Source: Aralia elata
Lineage: Eukaryota; Streptophyta; Magnoliopsida; Apiales; Araliaceae
Assembly (NCBI GenBank): GCA_034770075.1
Contig: CM068382.1
Coordinates: forward strand, 17,044,616 to 17,108,615
Length of the DNA stretch: 64,000 bases
Direction: 5' to 3'
The position numbers and the translations under genes are program-made. Positions within the stretch are counted from its first letter, which is position 1; each line of letters opens with the position of its first letter. The notes under the pieces were generated by a model, which saw only the letters and a program-made list of their open reading frames with translations, had not been told where the DNA came from and ran no database searches. Below, in pieces: positions 20,313-32,120 of the stretch.

Positions 20313-23300
20313 GTGTACCAATTTGAGTAATCCTTGCCTAACAAACGGTCTTTCAAATTTGAATGATGATTATGATTTTGACATTGAGCTGGATTTCGAT
20401 TTAATGGGCATTGAGCAAGACGAGATAGATTACGACGACGCGCCTGACGAGATCAAAGGATGGGTCGAGGATAAACCCAAACCCAACTTAGACCAAACCA
20501 TCACTATAGATATCGGAATTCCTGACAAGCCAAAAGAACTCAAGATAGGGACGGACCTTACCCCTAGCCAGAAAGCAGAAATAACTGAGTTGCTAAGCCA
20601 ATATAAGGATGTCTTTGCCTGGTCTCATGAGGATATGATCGGATTGTCCACCGACATTGTGGTACACCGGTTGCCCATCAAGGAGGGTTTCAGGCCTGTC
20701 AAGCAGAAACTAAGGAAGTTGAAACCTGAGTGGAGCCTAAAGGTGAAGGAGGAGATCATCAAGCAGTTCAGGGCGGGAATCATTATGGTGTCCACTTACC
20801 CCGAATGGCTATCCAATGTAGTCCCAGTGGCTAAGCCTGGAGGGAAGGTGAGGGTATGTGTAGACCACAGAGATCTAAACAAGGCCAGTCTCAAGGATAA
20901 CTTCCCGGTGCCTTTCATACACATCCTGGTGGATAACACATCCCAGTACGAGATGTACTCTTTTGTGGATTGCTTTGCGGGGTATCATCAGATAATGGTG
21001 GCGGAGGAAGATCGGGAAAAGACCGCGTTCATCACCCCTTGGGGCACCTTCTGCTATAGACGATTGGCTTTTGGTCTCACAAACGCGGGGGCTACTTATC
21101 AGAGAGCCATGATGGCCCTGTTCCACGATATGATGCATAAGGAGATAGAGGTCTACGTGGATGACATTATCGTGAAGTCAAGGGTAGAATCTGACCATAT
21201 AACCCATCTTAAAAAGCTACTTGATCAGCTCAGAAAGTATAATCTGAAGCTCAATCCAGCAAAGTGTGCTTTCGGAGTGCAGTCGGGTAAGCTTTTGAGA
21301 TTCCTGGTTAGTGATCGGGGCATTGAGTTGGATCCGGCAAAGATTAAGGCCATTGTGGATATGCCGGCACCTCACACAGAGAAGGAGATAAGAGGATTCC
21401 TGGGAAGAATAAACTTCATCAGCCGTTTTATATCTCATTTGAAGACTACATGCGAGCCAATTTTCAAATTGTTAAGGAAGGGTGCTTCCCAAGAATGGAA
21501 TGAGCAATGTCAGAAGGCTTTTCAGATCATTAAAAAGCAGCTGACAGAGGCACCAGTGCTGGTACCCCCGAAGGACGGGATCCCTCTGTTTATGTATATA
21601 TCGGTCAATGCCATCGCGATGGGATGTATGTTGGGACAGAAGAATGAGGCAGGTAAAGAGTAGGCCATCTATTACCTCAGCAAGAGATTTAGCCAATGTG
21701 AACAGAATTACACTCCAATCGAGAAGACCTGTTGCGCTCTGGCCTGGGCTGCAGGGAGATTACAACACTACCTCTATGGGCATACGACGTACCTGATATC
21801 AAGAATGGATCCCGTGAAATATATTTTTGAAAGGCCCATGCTGAACTGTCGACTGTCAAGATGGCAGTTAATCTTACAACAGTTCGACATGGTGTACGTA
21901 ACTCAGAAAGCCATGAAAGGGCAGGGAATTGCGGATCAGTTGGCAGAAACGCCATCAGGAGGGATGGAGCCGTTAGAAACTCCTCTGCCGAGCGAAGATA
22001 TATTTTGGGTATCACATACGAAATGTGATGACGAGGGGCAATTCTGGAAGCTGTATTTTGATGGTGCCATGAATGCTGAGGGGGCAGGTGCCGGAGCGGT
22101 CCTGGTCTCTATCACCGGAGAGCAACACCCTGTGGCCACTAAATTGCAGTTCAGCAATTCGAACAACACAGCTGAATACGAGGGATGTATATTGGGACTC
22201 CGCTTTGCCCGCGACATGGGAGTGAAGAGACTAGCGGTGTTCGGGGATTCAGAACTGGTAATCAGACAAGCGATCGGGGTGTACAACACTAAAGAGCTTC
22301 GGTTACTTCCATACCATCGTTGTGTTACCCAGTTGATGCAAGAGTTCGAAGATATCGCTTTTCGCCATATTCCCCGGGGACGGAATGATTTTGCCGATGC
22401 ATTGGCAACTCTGGCTTCCTTAATCCACGTAATCAAGAACAAGGACGTTCCACAGATTGAGATAGTAGTACAGAATGCCCCGGCATATGAGGAACATGTG
22501 GCAGTATTATCAGACGAGGTGGTTCTGCCAAAGCAGCCTTGGTATCACGACATAAGGGAATATCTGAGGGATAGGTCCACTCCCGACCAGGCAAGCCGAA
22601 CTGAGAGGATGAGAATTCAAAAGATGGCAATGAAGTTTTACCTGAGTGGGGATTCACTCTACAAGAGGGATGCTGGGTTGGGACTGTTGCAATGCGTAGA
22701 TGAGATGCAGGCCCAAAGGATTATGAACGAAATACATGGTGGAGTGTGTGGGCCACACATGAGTGGACCGATGCTGGCCAAAAAGATCTTGAGAATGGGG
22801 CATTATTGGTTAACGCTGAAGGCCGACTGCGATGATCATGTCAAACAGTGTTATCAATGCCAGGCGCACGGTAATGTGATCCGTACGTCTCCCAATGAAT
22901 TGCACTGTATGACCTCCCCTTGGCCATTCTCAATGTGTGGGATGGATGTAATCGGACCTCAGAACCCAAAGCAAGCAACGGACACCAATTCATTTTCGTC
23001 ATGATCGATTACTTCACCAAATGGGTAGAAGCAGCTTCTTTCCCCAAAGTAACTCAGGAGGTCATCGTCGGTTTCATCAGGAATAATGTCATTTGTCGAT
23101 ACGGGCAGCCTGAGGTCTTGGTCTCCAACAATGCCAAGAATTTGAACAACGCCCTCATGAAGGGATTGTGCGACCAGTTTAAGATCAAACACCTCAATTC
23201 CGTCATTTACCGTCCTACGATGAATGGGGCAGTGGAGGCTGCAAATAAGAACATCAAGAAGATCATGGCGAAAATGTCTGCTAATCATCGGGGATGGCCG

Positions 23301-23786
23301 GATCTGCTACCCCTCACCCTGCTGGCATACCGAACGTCAACGCGTACTTCTACAGGGGCAACCCCTTACGCTTTGGTGTATGGAACAGAGGCCGTTCTGC
23401 CAATTGAGGTTGAGATGGCATCCCTCAGAATAATGATCGATGCTCAGATAAGCAAGGATGATTAGATGCAAAGTCGATACGACCAATTGGCCCTAATTGA
23501 TGAAAGGAGGGTGGCTGCTGTTTGGCACGGTCAGTTATATCAACAAAGGATCTCTCGATCATACGACAAAAGGATAAGACCTCGGAAGTTCAAGGAAAAT
23601 GATTTGGTGCTAAAAGGAGTCATGGCTTGTCAAGACGAAGCCAAGGGGAAGTTCGCCCCGAACTGGGAAGGACCATTTGTGATTAAGAAAGTGCTATTCG
23701 GAGGAGCCCTCATATTGCAAGAAATGGATGGTGAGGTATTTCCACAACCCCTCAATTCCGACTCGGTGAAGCGGTTCTACGCTTGA
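20313..23786 (+). pseudogene. Tat-1 pol: RT, RNase H, second RNase H, integrase; broken
   Basis: After the intron the frame encodes an acidic linker, then reverse transcriptase (active-site YVDD at 21154-21165), a degenerate first RNase H that lacks the usual first Asp (FMYISVNA), an archaeal-type second RNase H (YFDGAMN, AEYEG, GDSELV, NDFADAL) and integrase with its zinc-binding region and core. TAG at 21661 and TAG at 23463 interrupt it, and a 1-bp deletion near 22960 shifts frame inside the integrase core. The second catalytic Asp of the integrase D-D-35-E triad is Asn (AAC at 23127-23129; GAC in Tat-2). Copying and integration from this copy are therefore impossible without help in trans. 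Confidence 0.92.
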
Positions 23787-24295
23787 ATCATCAATTCTTC
23801 CTTTTCTTTGAGAAACGAACTATGTAGGACCTGATCTCCCAACTTGTGGGGGTACGTAGGCAGCCATCATGGCGCGGTCTGATCCAAAAAAAAAATCCTT
23901 TCCCTAAACAAAACCAATTTCCAACAGCCAGATAAACCTTCCTACACCCTCAAAACCTTCCCGAAACCAGCCGCCTAACCAGCTTCATCCCAAATGACAT
24001 AACCCTGATCCCCCCAAAACAGTTAGCCAAAATCTAAGACCCAGTCCGATGAAATCAACAGGGGGTACGACAATATTTGTCAGATCTCCATCAAGACTTG
24101 AGAAGAGAAAGAAAGTGAAATGTCAAAATCGTGGTCAACTGGATAAAATGAGGATCCAATGGAAGGCAACGATACGACAAAAAGGGAAAATGACTAAATT
24201 TAAATGCATGTCTGTATATATAAGTCATTTTATTACAAGATTTCTCTTTCGATAACCGATGAAACTAACATAGTCTATGCAGGAATTAAAATAAT
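23787..24295. other. Tat-1 spacer after pol
   Basis: Non-coding sequence between the pol stop and the end of the antisense gene. It contains CTTGTGGGGGTACGTAGGCAG, a block conserved in Tat-2 (54092-54605). Nothing else recognised. Confidence 0.6.
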
Positions 24296-25860
24296 CTACA
24301 AATCTGAAACTAGCTGAAGCAGGATGGACAAAGTGGTGGATAGATCTGAAGCATCAGCATCCCCTGCAATCTGCTGCCCCATCATGTCAATGCGATCTAG
24401 TAAAGTAGTGGATCGGCTGACAGTCCCAGAATGAGTATCTATAACTGCCCTGGTCTGAAATACAATGGCATCTCTGTCAGCAATGGCAGCGTCTCTAGCC
24501 AGAATGACATCATCTCTCTCGACAAGAGCGGCATCCCTCTCAACCTCAGTAGTAATCAAGGCCAGGCGGAGTCGGGTATCCTCAGTAACCCGACTTGGGG
24601 CAGAATCGGCTGAGATGGAATGATTTATGGTATCATCTGGGAAAATCACTCCAGAATCATCAAAGGCACAGTCTGACTCAAACCAACCGGATCTAAGTCT
24701 TCGCGCAACCACTGCACGTAAGCGAATGTCTGGATGTGGCAGCTCTTACTATATTCGGCAAAGATCCTTCGAGACCAAAGATCGTAAACCTGCAGTAGAT
24801 CCCTCTCGGTCTGGGATGATATAAGGAATCGGTAGGCGGCTGCACCCGTGAAAGGATGAAAATCCTGTGTCTGATCAAACTACCCTGTAACCGCCAGGGG
24901 ATGATAAGTCGTCACGCCCCTCAAGCCAGCAATAGGGATGAAATCCAGGTTGGGCACGTGAGTCAAGAAGCTCATAAAGGAGAAATAACCCAAATAGACC
25001 AGAAGATGAAAGGGATCCTCAATGACCGACAAAAATGATGTCCAGGAGGCCACATCAGTACAGCTCACGGGAGAAAACGAAAACTACGTGGCTATGTCAT
25101 GGCTGAAGCAAAACCCTTGGCGACGGAAATGGCCGATGGGACTGAGATGACTCATGAACCACACGTACAACAAAGTCGAGCTCCCTCTGAATACTCTGCC
25201 TCGGAAAGACTGGCAATATGAGGCTGACATGTAAGTATCTGCTAATATCATGGGAAGAACGGTGTGATCCTCCTGAAGGGCTCTAACGGCCGTGACAATT
25301 CGCATATCCAACTGACCGGGTCCGGCTGGAAAATACAAAACTGAAATGACACAAGCCATCAGAACGTCTACTCTCAAAGCGCCTCAGCGCTCCTCGGACA
25401 CGGAAAAATTACCGAAGAAAAGACGAAAACTGTCGGGTGAGCCAAATCGGTCAATCAAGAACTGAAGGGGAACCATATGGTCTGATGTGATCACCGATAA
25501 CAAAACTGTCCTCCGCAAACTGGTGAAAGTCAAGAATTGATGGCGCATGGAACCAGTTGTGACCCTGGCACATGGACCATCCAAAGGCAGGCCAGTAAAG
25601 CGAGCATACTCCTCGAGAGTGGGGGTCATCTCTACTGTCCCTAATCTGAACACCTGACGGTCAGGGGCCCAATAGCTCAGAATACACTCCACAAAGCCCG
25701 CTGGCACCTGAAAGGATAATAAGGACCAAGAATGTCCCAAAAGGCCATCTGTGATAACCCTGTCGGTCGGCGATAAACTGTCCAACCAACGGAGGAGACT
25801 GCCGAACAACCCTGTGGGAGGAATGGAATCCAAACGTACCACGACATCTGAGGATGACAT
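24296..25860 (-). pseudogene. Tat-1 antisense extra gene B (aORF-B), broken
   Basis: Read on the minus strand from ATG 25860 (MSSSDVVVRLDSIPPTG) to the stop at 24296, about 520 codons. The N-terminal two-thirds is a compact domain with LTPTLEEYARF-type sequence (here MTPTLEEYARFTGLPLDG), FLIDRFGSPDSFRLFFG and a Trp-rich YVWFMSHLSPIGH. This resembles uncharacterised plant proteins related to the plant mobile domain (DUF7745-like, by memory only). The C-terminus is helical and charged with RDAA repeats. Stops lie at SEER-stop (25384, Trp in Tat-2), after DIAT (near 25084), after AVTG (near 24880) and in the linker before the tail. A pyrimidine-rich CACAG directly before the ATG looks like a splice acceptor. 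Function in the element is unknown. Confidence 0.75.
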
Positions 25861-26091
25861 CTGTGAAAAAATAGTATCAAAAAGACTGTACAGGGGTCAT
25901 TCTCTATCCATAAATAAAAAAGCATGCATCATACAGTTAATAATAAAGCAAATAAATTTCATAGAGATAAAAGATAAAACTGTGCATAAATAAAACAAAT
26001 GAGTTCAGTACATAGTGCATGTAATAATGATAAAAAAGGGAAAAAATAAATCTAAACAGGTGCAGGTACAAAAGCCCTATCCTATCATGAT

Positions 26092-26919
26092 CTAAACAAA
26101 GTCAATGTCATCTATGAAAGCGGGATCCTCGAACTGATCCCCTGGGGTCGTCGAAGTCGGAGGACCAAAATTCATGTCAGGAATGTATGGTTGCGCTGTG
26201 GCATCAGATGAGCTCGGGCCTGCATCATAACCCGCACTGTCAGGATCGTAGGCATAAGCATCCTATGGAGTCCGGCCTAACACCCGAAGATATAGGGACA
26301 ACTGGTCTACCTGACGGGTCAGAGTGGCGATCTGCTCAGCATGGGTGGGACTCCGAACGCAGGCTGCCCAGTCAGTCATCATCACCTAGCCGGGGACCAT
26401 ATCCCCGAGGAAGAATGTGTCCCGGGTCTGAGGACCGATAGTACGGGGCACCCACCAGGTACGGAAAGCCTCACTCGTACTGGGACCCGTAGAAAGCATC
26501 CGGCCGTCCTCCCCTGCGAGCATGATCTCCGAAGGCTGAGAATCCAGCGGCCAGGAGGTAGTGAAAGGAAGGGAATGCGGGATGCGGATCTCTCCAGTAA
26601 CGCATCTGAATGCGCGCTCTCCCAGGTACATCACTCATCCTCCAACACTCTGCAAAGTGAGGCGACGGGTGGAAAGCTCGAACTCCGGGCCAGAAGGATG
26701 CCCATCAGCAAACCCCACAGTTAGATGCTCGGAGAGGTAGGGAACCCAGACGACATCAGCGGCCGTGATCAGCTCCAGCTGAATACGACAATGTGCAAAG
26801 CTGCCCGACACCGGGACCTCCTCCAGAGTGTTGTGATGCCATCGCCGACCCCGGGGATAGGTATCCAAACCGAGGGTAGTGACGGGCCTCAGGCATGGAA
26901 GACGCTCGTAGGCCCAGAA
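26092..26919 (-). pseudogene. Tat-1 antisense extra gene A (aORF-A), last exon only
   Basis: Minus-strand exon 3 of the plant-mobile-domain-like gene that is complete in Tat-2. It begins after TTCGCAG at 26919 (FWAYERLPCLRP), runs 828 bp to TAG at 26092, and is the same length as in Tat-2. It has in-frame stops at 26635 (Trp in Tat-2) and 26386 (Ser in Tat-2), but keeps Trp where Tat-2 has a stop (VVWVPYL). Exons 1 and 2 are absent because upstream sequence beyond about 27113 is unrelated to Tat-2. Confidence 0.78.
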
Positions 26920-28484
26920 CTGCGAACAGAAACAGTGAAAAGCATGAGTAACCGACAAATGCAGAAAAGAGAAATAAATGAAGGAAAGTCCAGTAAGAAG
27001 ACAGGAAGAGAAGCCTCACCAGCAAAAAGTGATAGAATCCGAGCCAAACATCTGTCTGTCCCTCCGAACGTAGACGCAGACCGTGGAGGAAATAAGCAAA
27101 GAATGAATGGGGCAGACCACCAGCTTGTCTCGAACCATAGCCTTTGTTACTCGAGTAAATAAACCCGAAGGGGTGTCTGTACACCTAATGCCCCAAAACC
27201 GTCTGGTTCGGGAGTCATTGGTCCAAAACTCGTTAAATGGGTAACTTTGAAAAGCCTAAGAAAACGAGACAAGTGAAGTGGACTAATAAAGAGAAAAGAT
27301 AATGCGAAAAACTCTCGGCCTTAAACAATGAGTCATGGAAGAGAAACCCCTACTGAATGCTGCATCGCATAGTGCATTTATCACATGACGTCAATCCTGC
27401 TGAGAATGTTGTCGAGAATGGAGACATAATACCTTTGACAAGGGAAGGTAGTTCTTTTGAATTCGACCTTACTCACGTTTAATGACCATGAATGCTTGAA
27501 GGTGTTCTTACGATTTCATAACTCGTTAAATAGAAAATCATTAGCTCATGAGGGATTGAAAAAAAAAAAAAAACCTTCCAATCTAGTACATTCATGATTC
27601 ACAACTTGTTAGATTGTGCGATCAATAGATATTCAATTTCATGTGCTTTAACTGCATTTACTCTTTTGTCGAGATTATAATATCTTTCTGTTGAGCTAAC
27701 ACTAACGGCCCGAGCTTTCAAGTTTTGGCATTTGTTAGTCATCTGATATGCAGGATCTTGCAGAGCTGTGGATAACTCAGCACGGTCAACATTGCAAGAG
27801 TTCGATAGAAATTCTTAGTAGCGACATGCGCCAAGGCAGGGGCAATTAAGAATCGTGAAATGGAAGGAAGCTGAGGCTGCACAGAACTTCTCGTCATTGG
27901 GCATCTCCCCAATCCTGACTATCACTGCCTCGACATCCAAATGATCCATATGCATGAGCATATACAAGGATGAAATAATGCGGGACAACAGCATATCGGC
28001 CATCAGAAATGATCAAAAGGCCAAGGAGCCCAACATAGCTGTCGATCATCACAGAGAGCAAAACAGAATGCCTCAACTTGATGAAATGAAGACGACCAAG
28101 AACAGGCAGAGTACCAAACCAATGTTGAAGTCTAGAAACTACACTTCACGACGAGGCGTGATCCAGTCAAATGTTAGCAAACAGCGACGACTGTCGAATC
28201 GTATCATTTGACTGAACAGGGGTCATTTCTATCTAAACATATGTTGTGCACATGCATCTGTCCATAACATATCTGCCAGAACATGCATAACATCTTTTTC
28301 ATGCATACAGGTACGATCAAAATGAAAATCTTTAGGAAAGTACAAGCACGTCGCTTTCAACCTCACGAATGATCAGACTATGATGGCTTTTGCGGCATGG
28401 TACGTCGACGATGTTGGTGGGAGATCCAGGACATGAAGCCGATCACACATCCCATTTTAAAAAAATCACTCAAATCCAATCAAT
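26920..28484. other. Tat-1 segment unlike Tat-2, origin unknown
   Basis: 26920-27112 matches the second intron of aORF-A in Tat-2; 27113-28484 has no counterpart there. Minus-strand open stretches near 27600-27775 (53 codons, containing YQMTNKCQNLKARAVSVSS) and 27815-28003 could be degraded coding sequence captured from elsewhere, but I recognise no family. Ends in an A-rich run before the tandem arrays. Confidence 0.5.
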
Positions 28485-28690
28485 GACCCTTGGGAAGGGC
28501 TGGTATCCAACCAATCAACGACCCTTGGGAAGGGCTGGTATCCAACCAATCAGTGACCCCTGGGAAGGGCTGGTATCCAACCAATCAACGACCCCTGGGA
28601 AGGGCTGGTATCTAACCAATCAAAGACCCCTGGGAAGGGCTGGTATCTAACCAATCAACGACCCCTGGGAAGGGCTAGTATCCAAACAAG
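28485..28690. repeat. Tat-1 tandem array 1, 35-bp unit, six copies
   Basis: Units start at 28485, 28520, 28555, 28590, 28625 and 28660, each containing CC(T/C)TGGGAAGGGCTGGTATC and CAACCAATCAA. Copies differ by one or two bases. Confidence 0.9.
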
Positions 28691-28693
28691 AAG

Positions 28694-28869
28694 TAAACCT
28701 GGGAAGGCATCCAAGCAAACCACAACAAGGTGGTGAGCAAACCTAGGAAGGCATCCAAGCAAACCACAACAAGGTGGTGACCAAACCTGGGAAGGCATCT
28801 AAGCAAACCACAACAAGGTGGTGAGTGAACCTGGGAAGGCATCCAAGCAAACCACAACAAGGTGGTGAG
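28694..28869. repeat. Tat-1 tandem array 2, 44-bp unit, four copies
   Basis: Units begin AAACCTGGGAAGGCATCCAA and end GGTGGTGAGC, with starts at 28694, 28738, 28782 and 28826. They share the CCTGGGAAGG and ATCCAA words with the arrays on either side. Confidence 0.88.
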
Positions 28870-28870
28870 C

Positions 28871-29097
28871 ACCCTGGGAAGGGCTGAGATCCAAACAACT
28901 GACACCCTGGGAAGGGTTGAGATCCAAACAACTGACACCCTGGGAAGGGCTGAGATCCAAACAACTGACACCATGGGAAGGGCTGAGATCCAAACAACCG
29001 ACACCCTGGGAAGGGCTGAGATCCAAATAACTGAGACCCTGGGAAGGGCTGAGATCCAAACAACTAACACCCTAGGAAGGACTGAGATCCAAACAAT
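28871..29097. repeat. Tat-1 tandem array 3, 33-bp unit, seven copies
   Basis: Units of ACCCTGGGAAGGGCTGAGAT plus CCAAACAACTGAC repeat about seven times. Being a multiple of three, this array is open in several frames, but the frames are repetitive and have no start context. Confidence 0.88.
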
Positions 29098-29385
29098 CGA
29101 CCGGCGATGATAACCGGCGATTACGAGGTGGGTGACCGGCGACGAAACCCGGCCCTGACGAGACAACCAACCGGCTACGATACCCGGGGGTTACAAGATG
29201 GGTGACCGGCGACGAAACCCGGCCCCGACGAGACAATCGACCGGCGACGATAACCAGCGATTACGAGATGGGTGACCGGCGACGAAACCCGGCCCCGACG
29301 AGACGATCGACCGGCGACGATAACCGGCGATTACGAGATGGGTGACCGGTGACGAAACCCGGCCCCGACGAGACGATCATCCGCA
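29098..29385. repeat. Tat-1 tandem array 4, 70-bp unit, four copies
   Basis: Units begin at about 29098, 29168, 29238 and 29308, with CGACCGGCGACGATAACC and GGTGACCGGCGACGAAACC. They belong to the same family as the 140-bp dimers of Tat-2 (59198-61671). Confidence 0.88.
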
Positions 29386-29544
29386 TTGACACCCTTTTAC
29401 GAATATTTTGCATCCATTGCATCTTACGTTGCATCATAAGTCATATGTGTTGCATCACGTATGTATTGTCATCCTTGTGCACTGTCATTCATGCATCGAG
29501 TGTCTATTCTTTATCCTGTTCATTTCATTTAAACATTGCATAAA

Positions 29545-29563
29545 CATGATAAAGAGGGGCAGC
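29545..29563 (+). promoter_or_regulatory. Tat-1 polypurine tract
   Basis: GATAAAGAGGGGCAGC immediately precedes the 3' LTR and would prime plus-strand DNA synthesis. The same sequence precedes the Tat-2 3' LTR (61839-61854). Confidence 0.8.
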
Positions 29564-31606
29564 TGTAGACACCCAAATTTTGCGTTCCCTATACTAACCG
29601 TGACAGGAGGGAAAAATCGTCAATTAAACCGGCTTGCGGGAGCGAAGGAGTGGGCACAAGTGCGAACGTCCAACACCACCGCGATGATTGGCGACCAAAG
29701 CTGACGTGATAATAAGGCCGTCCGAAACGAGCATTCCCGAATGAGGTGGCACGTCTCCCGAAAATTCCCGGACTGTAAAATACAAGCCTGTCAGCGAAAA
29801 CCGACGTTATAACACGAAAGTCGAGGCGTGGCACGAAAATCGAGAAAGTCAAACCGTCCAGCCGCGGATTGATCTGCGGCCAATAAGTGCACCTTTTGAA
29901 AACACGGAACTCGAAACACGGAACTCAAAACCAGGTGAGTGGAAGGCAGGCGGCCAACCAGCCTATTTCAGCTCATTCCCTCTTCAGCATACAGAGAGTT
30001 CAGCAAGTTGAAAGGAGAGAAAATTCAGCAGCAGCAGCAGCACGGGAATAGAAGGGAAAATAGCAAATTTTGCAACCAAATAGGAAGAAAAGAGAGAAAA
30101 AAAAGAGGATTTATACTCTTTTGATTTTGATTGTATCAAATATACTTCTTATCCTATTCAAATACACAAGTTTACATCCATTTGAGATCATTTGCAAGGT
30201 GAAAATTCCCTTTGTTATAGCAATTTATGCATATCATTTGGTTAAATTAAATGTAATTTTCATGAATATTGTTGAGCTATCATGGATTAGGGATTATTAG
30301 TGAGGGTTCCATCGGAACAAAATTCTTCCTAATAACCCGAGGATATCCAATTGGTTAAATTTCTAGCTTGTTTATGGTGATGTATCGGGCGTAAATTATT
30401 TAGATTATCATTTTCGGATATCATGGTGTATTAGATAAATCCGGGTTGGTTATTTCTGTAATATTCATTTTGTGGGCATATAGCAATCTCGGGTGTGAGC
30501 CTAGGAACGCGACCCCGTGGTCCAAATCCGATGATGGACGTTTTGATGTATGTAATAGATTCAAGGTGCTCGTTTGTGTAACATGTAATCGCCAGGCCTT
30601 AAAACGATGCTAAGGCGAGAATCGGGTTTAAGGCCCCGTAGTAGTGAAATATGTGATTGTTGGCGTTCGGGGATATTTTGATGGCTTACATGCCCCTGAA
30701 TAGCCCCTAGGCGTTTTGATGTTTAATTTAATTCGTAACACCAAACAAAGGATTTCAAAGCCAAAACAATAAAGATTTTTCTAAAATCAATCAAAGTAGG
30801 ATATTAGCATCACGAGGCTAAGAATTAGAAATGCTAATGAAAGTCGATTCCTATTTTACGAGAAAGCTAAAGAGAAGTTGTTTCCAAATGTCATGAAAAA
30901 TGGTTTTATAAAAAGAAATAACCGTTTTGCTAAACCTTGATACATAGGGCGAAAGAGATCCTAGAAATTGCCCATCATTTATGAAAGCAACGTATAAATC
31001 TCGATTCCTATTTTGGCTAAGGTTTAACAAATTCATGTTTTGTCAAAACAACACTTAATGAAAAAAATCTCATAGCTTTTGCCAATTAAAATCAAACCTT
31101 TCACATAAAGAAATAAAGCTTCCTCGAATAGGCCAAAAGACATTCTAAAGCACTCTCAAAATAAAACACGTCTCTTTCATAAAACACCAAAAGAATTCCT
31201 TTTTTATACAAAACTCACCACAACAATTCATTAGGCACACGCACACGCACACATACACATTTCATGAATTAAAGGATAGGAAAACATCAAGGTTGCGGTA
31301 ACCGTGTTTCACGGAAGTTGGGGGGTGCCTAACACCTTCCCCTCGCTTAAGCAAGCCCCCGAACTCTATGAATCTCGGGTTGCAGACCAATTAATTCAGA
31401 GTCACATATGAGCCAGCGATTTATAAAAAATAAAAACCCGGATGAGTTGGTACATCCATTTCAAATATACCAACTGACGACTCTGGTTAATTGGCTCATC
31501 ATAAAAAATGATCTTTCAAAACCCCGTCGACATTTATGCCGACCTTTCCCCAGAATCATCTAATAAAAAGGCAAAAATCGGAAGGGACGAGGGACCGGTG
31601 TCAACA
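29564..31606 (+). mobile_element. Tat-1 3' LTR (2043 bp)
   Basis: Starts TGTAGACACCC and ends CCGGTGTCAACA, followed by the GTACT duplication. It is nearly identical to 14227-16279 with scattered single-base changes. No gene. Confidence 0.92.
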
Positions 31607-31611
31607 GTACT

Positions 31612-32051
31612 ATAATCGGTTCTTCTTCTTCTTCTACACCTGTGATACCAAATGTTCCTGTAAACCATGGTGAAAACCAGAAAAGTTCAATGGAACAAAG
31701 TTTAAAAGATGGCAATAAAAGATGTTGTTTTATCTCACTACGCTATACTTGGCAAACACAAAATTTGAATTTTTGTTAACAAAATGGTGTTGCTAAAAGA
31801 TATAATAGAACTTTGAAAAAAAGTTATGGGCTACCTCAGAATTTTGGGGGAAGAAATACTTTCAAACGGTTAGACAGTTCAAGACATCATGTTCACTGGA
31901 CAACCAGTAAATCCGGTTTTCTTTTCACAAGGAAAGGTTCAAAGCCAAAAACTACCTCTCTCTATACAGATTATTTTCAATTCTGTCTCTCTCTCAGAGT
32001 CTGCATAACATTTGCATAAGGCTAGCAGTCAATTTCATTTATGTGGGGAAT
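31612..32051 (+). pseudogene. Copia internal region 3: gag and integrase scraps
   Basis: Resumes gag copy 5 after the Tat-1 duplication (VPNVPVNHGE region) up to about 31750, then jumps to a scrap of integrase core (QNGVAKRYNRTLKK, with a stop codon just before it) and then to the 3' non-coding region and polypurine tract ATGTGGGGAAT. Its internal deletion differs from those of regions 1 and 2, so the third unit is not a simple duplicate. Confidence 0.8.
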
Positions 32052-32120
32052 TGTTAGAATTTGTGCCAAAATTAATTATGGGTTTCATTAATTATTTAAT
32101 GAATCCACATATCAATGTGT
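32052..32120 (+). mobile_element. Copia LTR 3, first piece
   Basis: LTR start TGTTAGAATTTGTGCC after the polypurine tract. It is interrupted by Athila after 69 bp and continues at 44015. Confidence 0.88.

Larger units (their letters stand above)
14227..31606 (+). mobile_element. Tat-1: complete Ty3/Gypsy Tat-lineage (Ogre-like) element, 17.4 kb
   Basis: Flanked by the exact 5-bp duplication GTACT (14222-14226 and 31607-31611). The order is LTR, primer site, gag-protease, intron, RT, RNase H, second RNase H, integrase, antisense extra genes, tandem arrays, polypurine tract, LTR. Dual RNase H and the intron between protease and RT are known Tat/Ogre traits. Unlike classical Ogre there is no long frame upstream of gag. 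Coding parts carry several stops and one integrase frameshift, so it is defective. The two LTRs differ by few substitutions, which suggests a fairly recent insertion. Confidence 0.93.

Noticed and set aside
21936..22442. Long minus-strand frames antisense to Tat pol (also 52240-52740)
   Set aside because: They mirror the sense RNase H and integrase coding sequence in both copies. Codon structure is explained by the sense strand and no domain is seen.
26187..27162. Plus-strand frames in the Tat-1 3' region (also 56633-57397 in Tat-2)
   Set aside because: They are shadows of aORF-A exon 3 and intron 2 on the minus strand. The minus-strand reading has conserved motifs and splice sites.
28485..29385. 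CRISPR-like regularly spaced repeats
   Set aside because: Units are directly adjacent with no unique spacers, no cas genes are present and the genome is a plant nucleus. They are ordinary tandem repeats.
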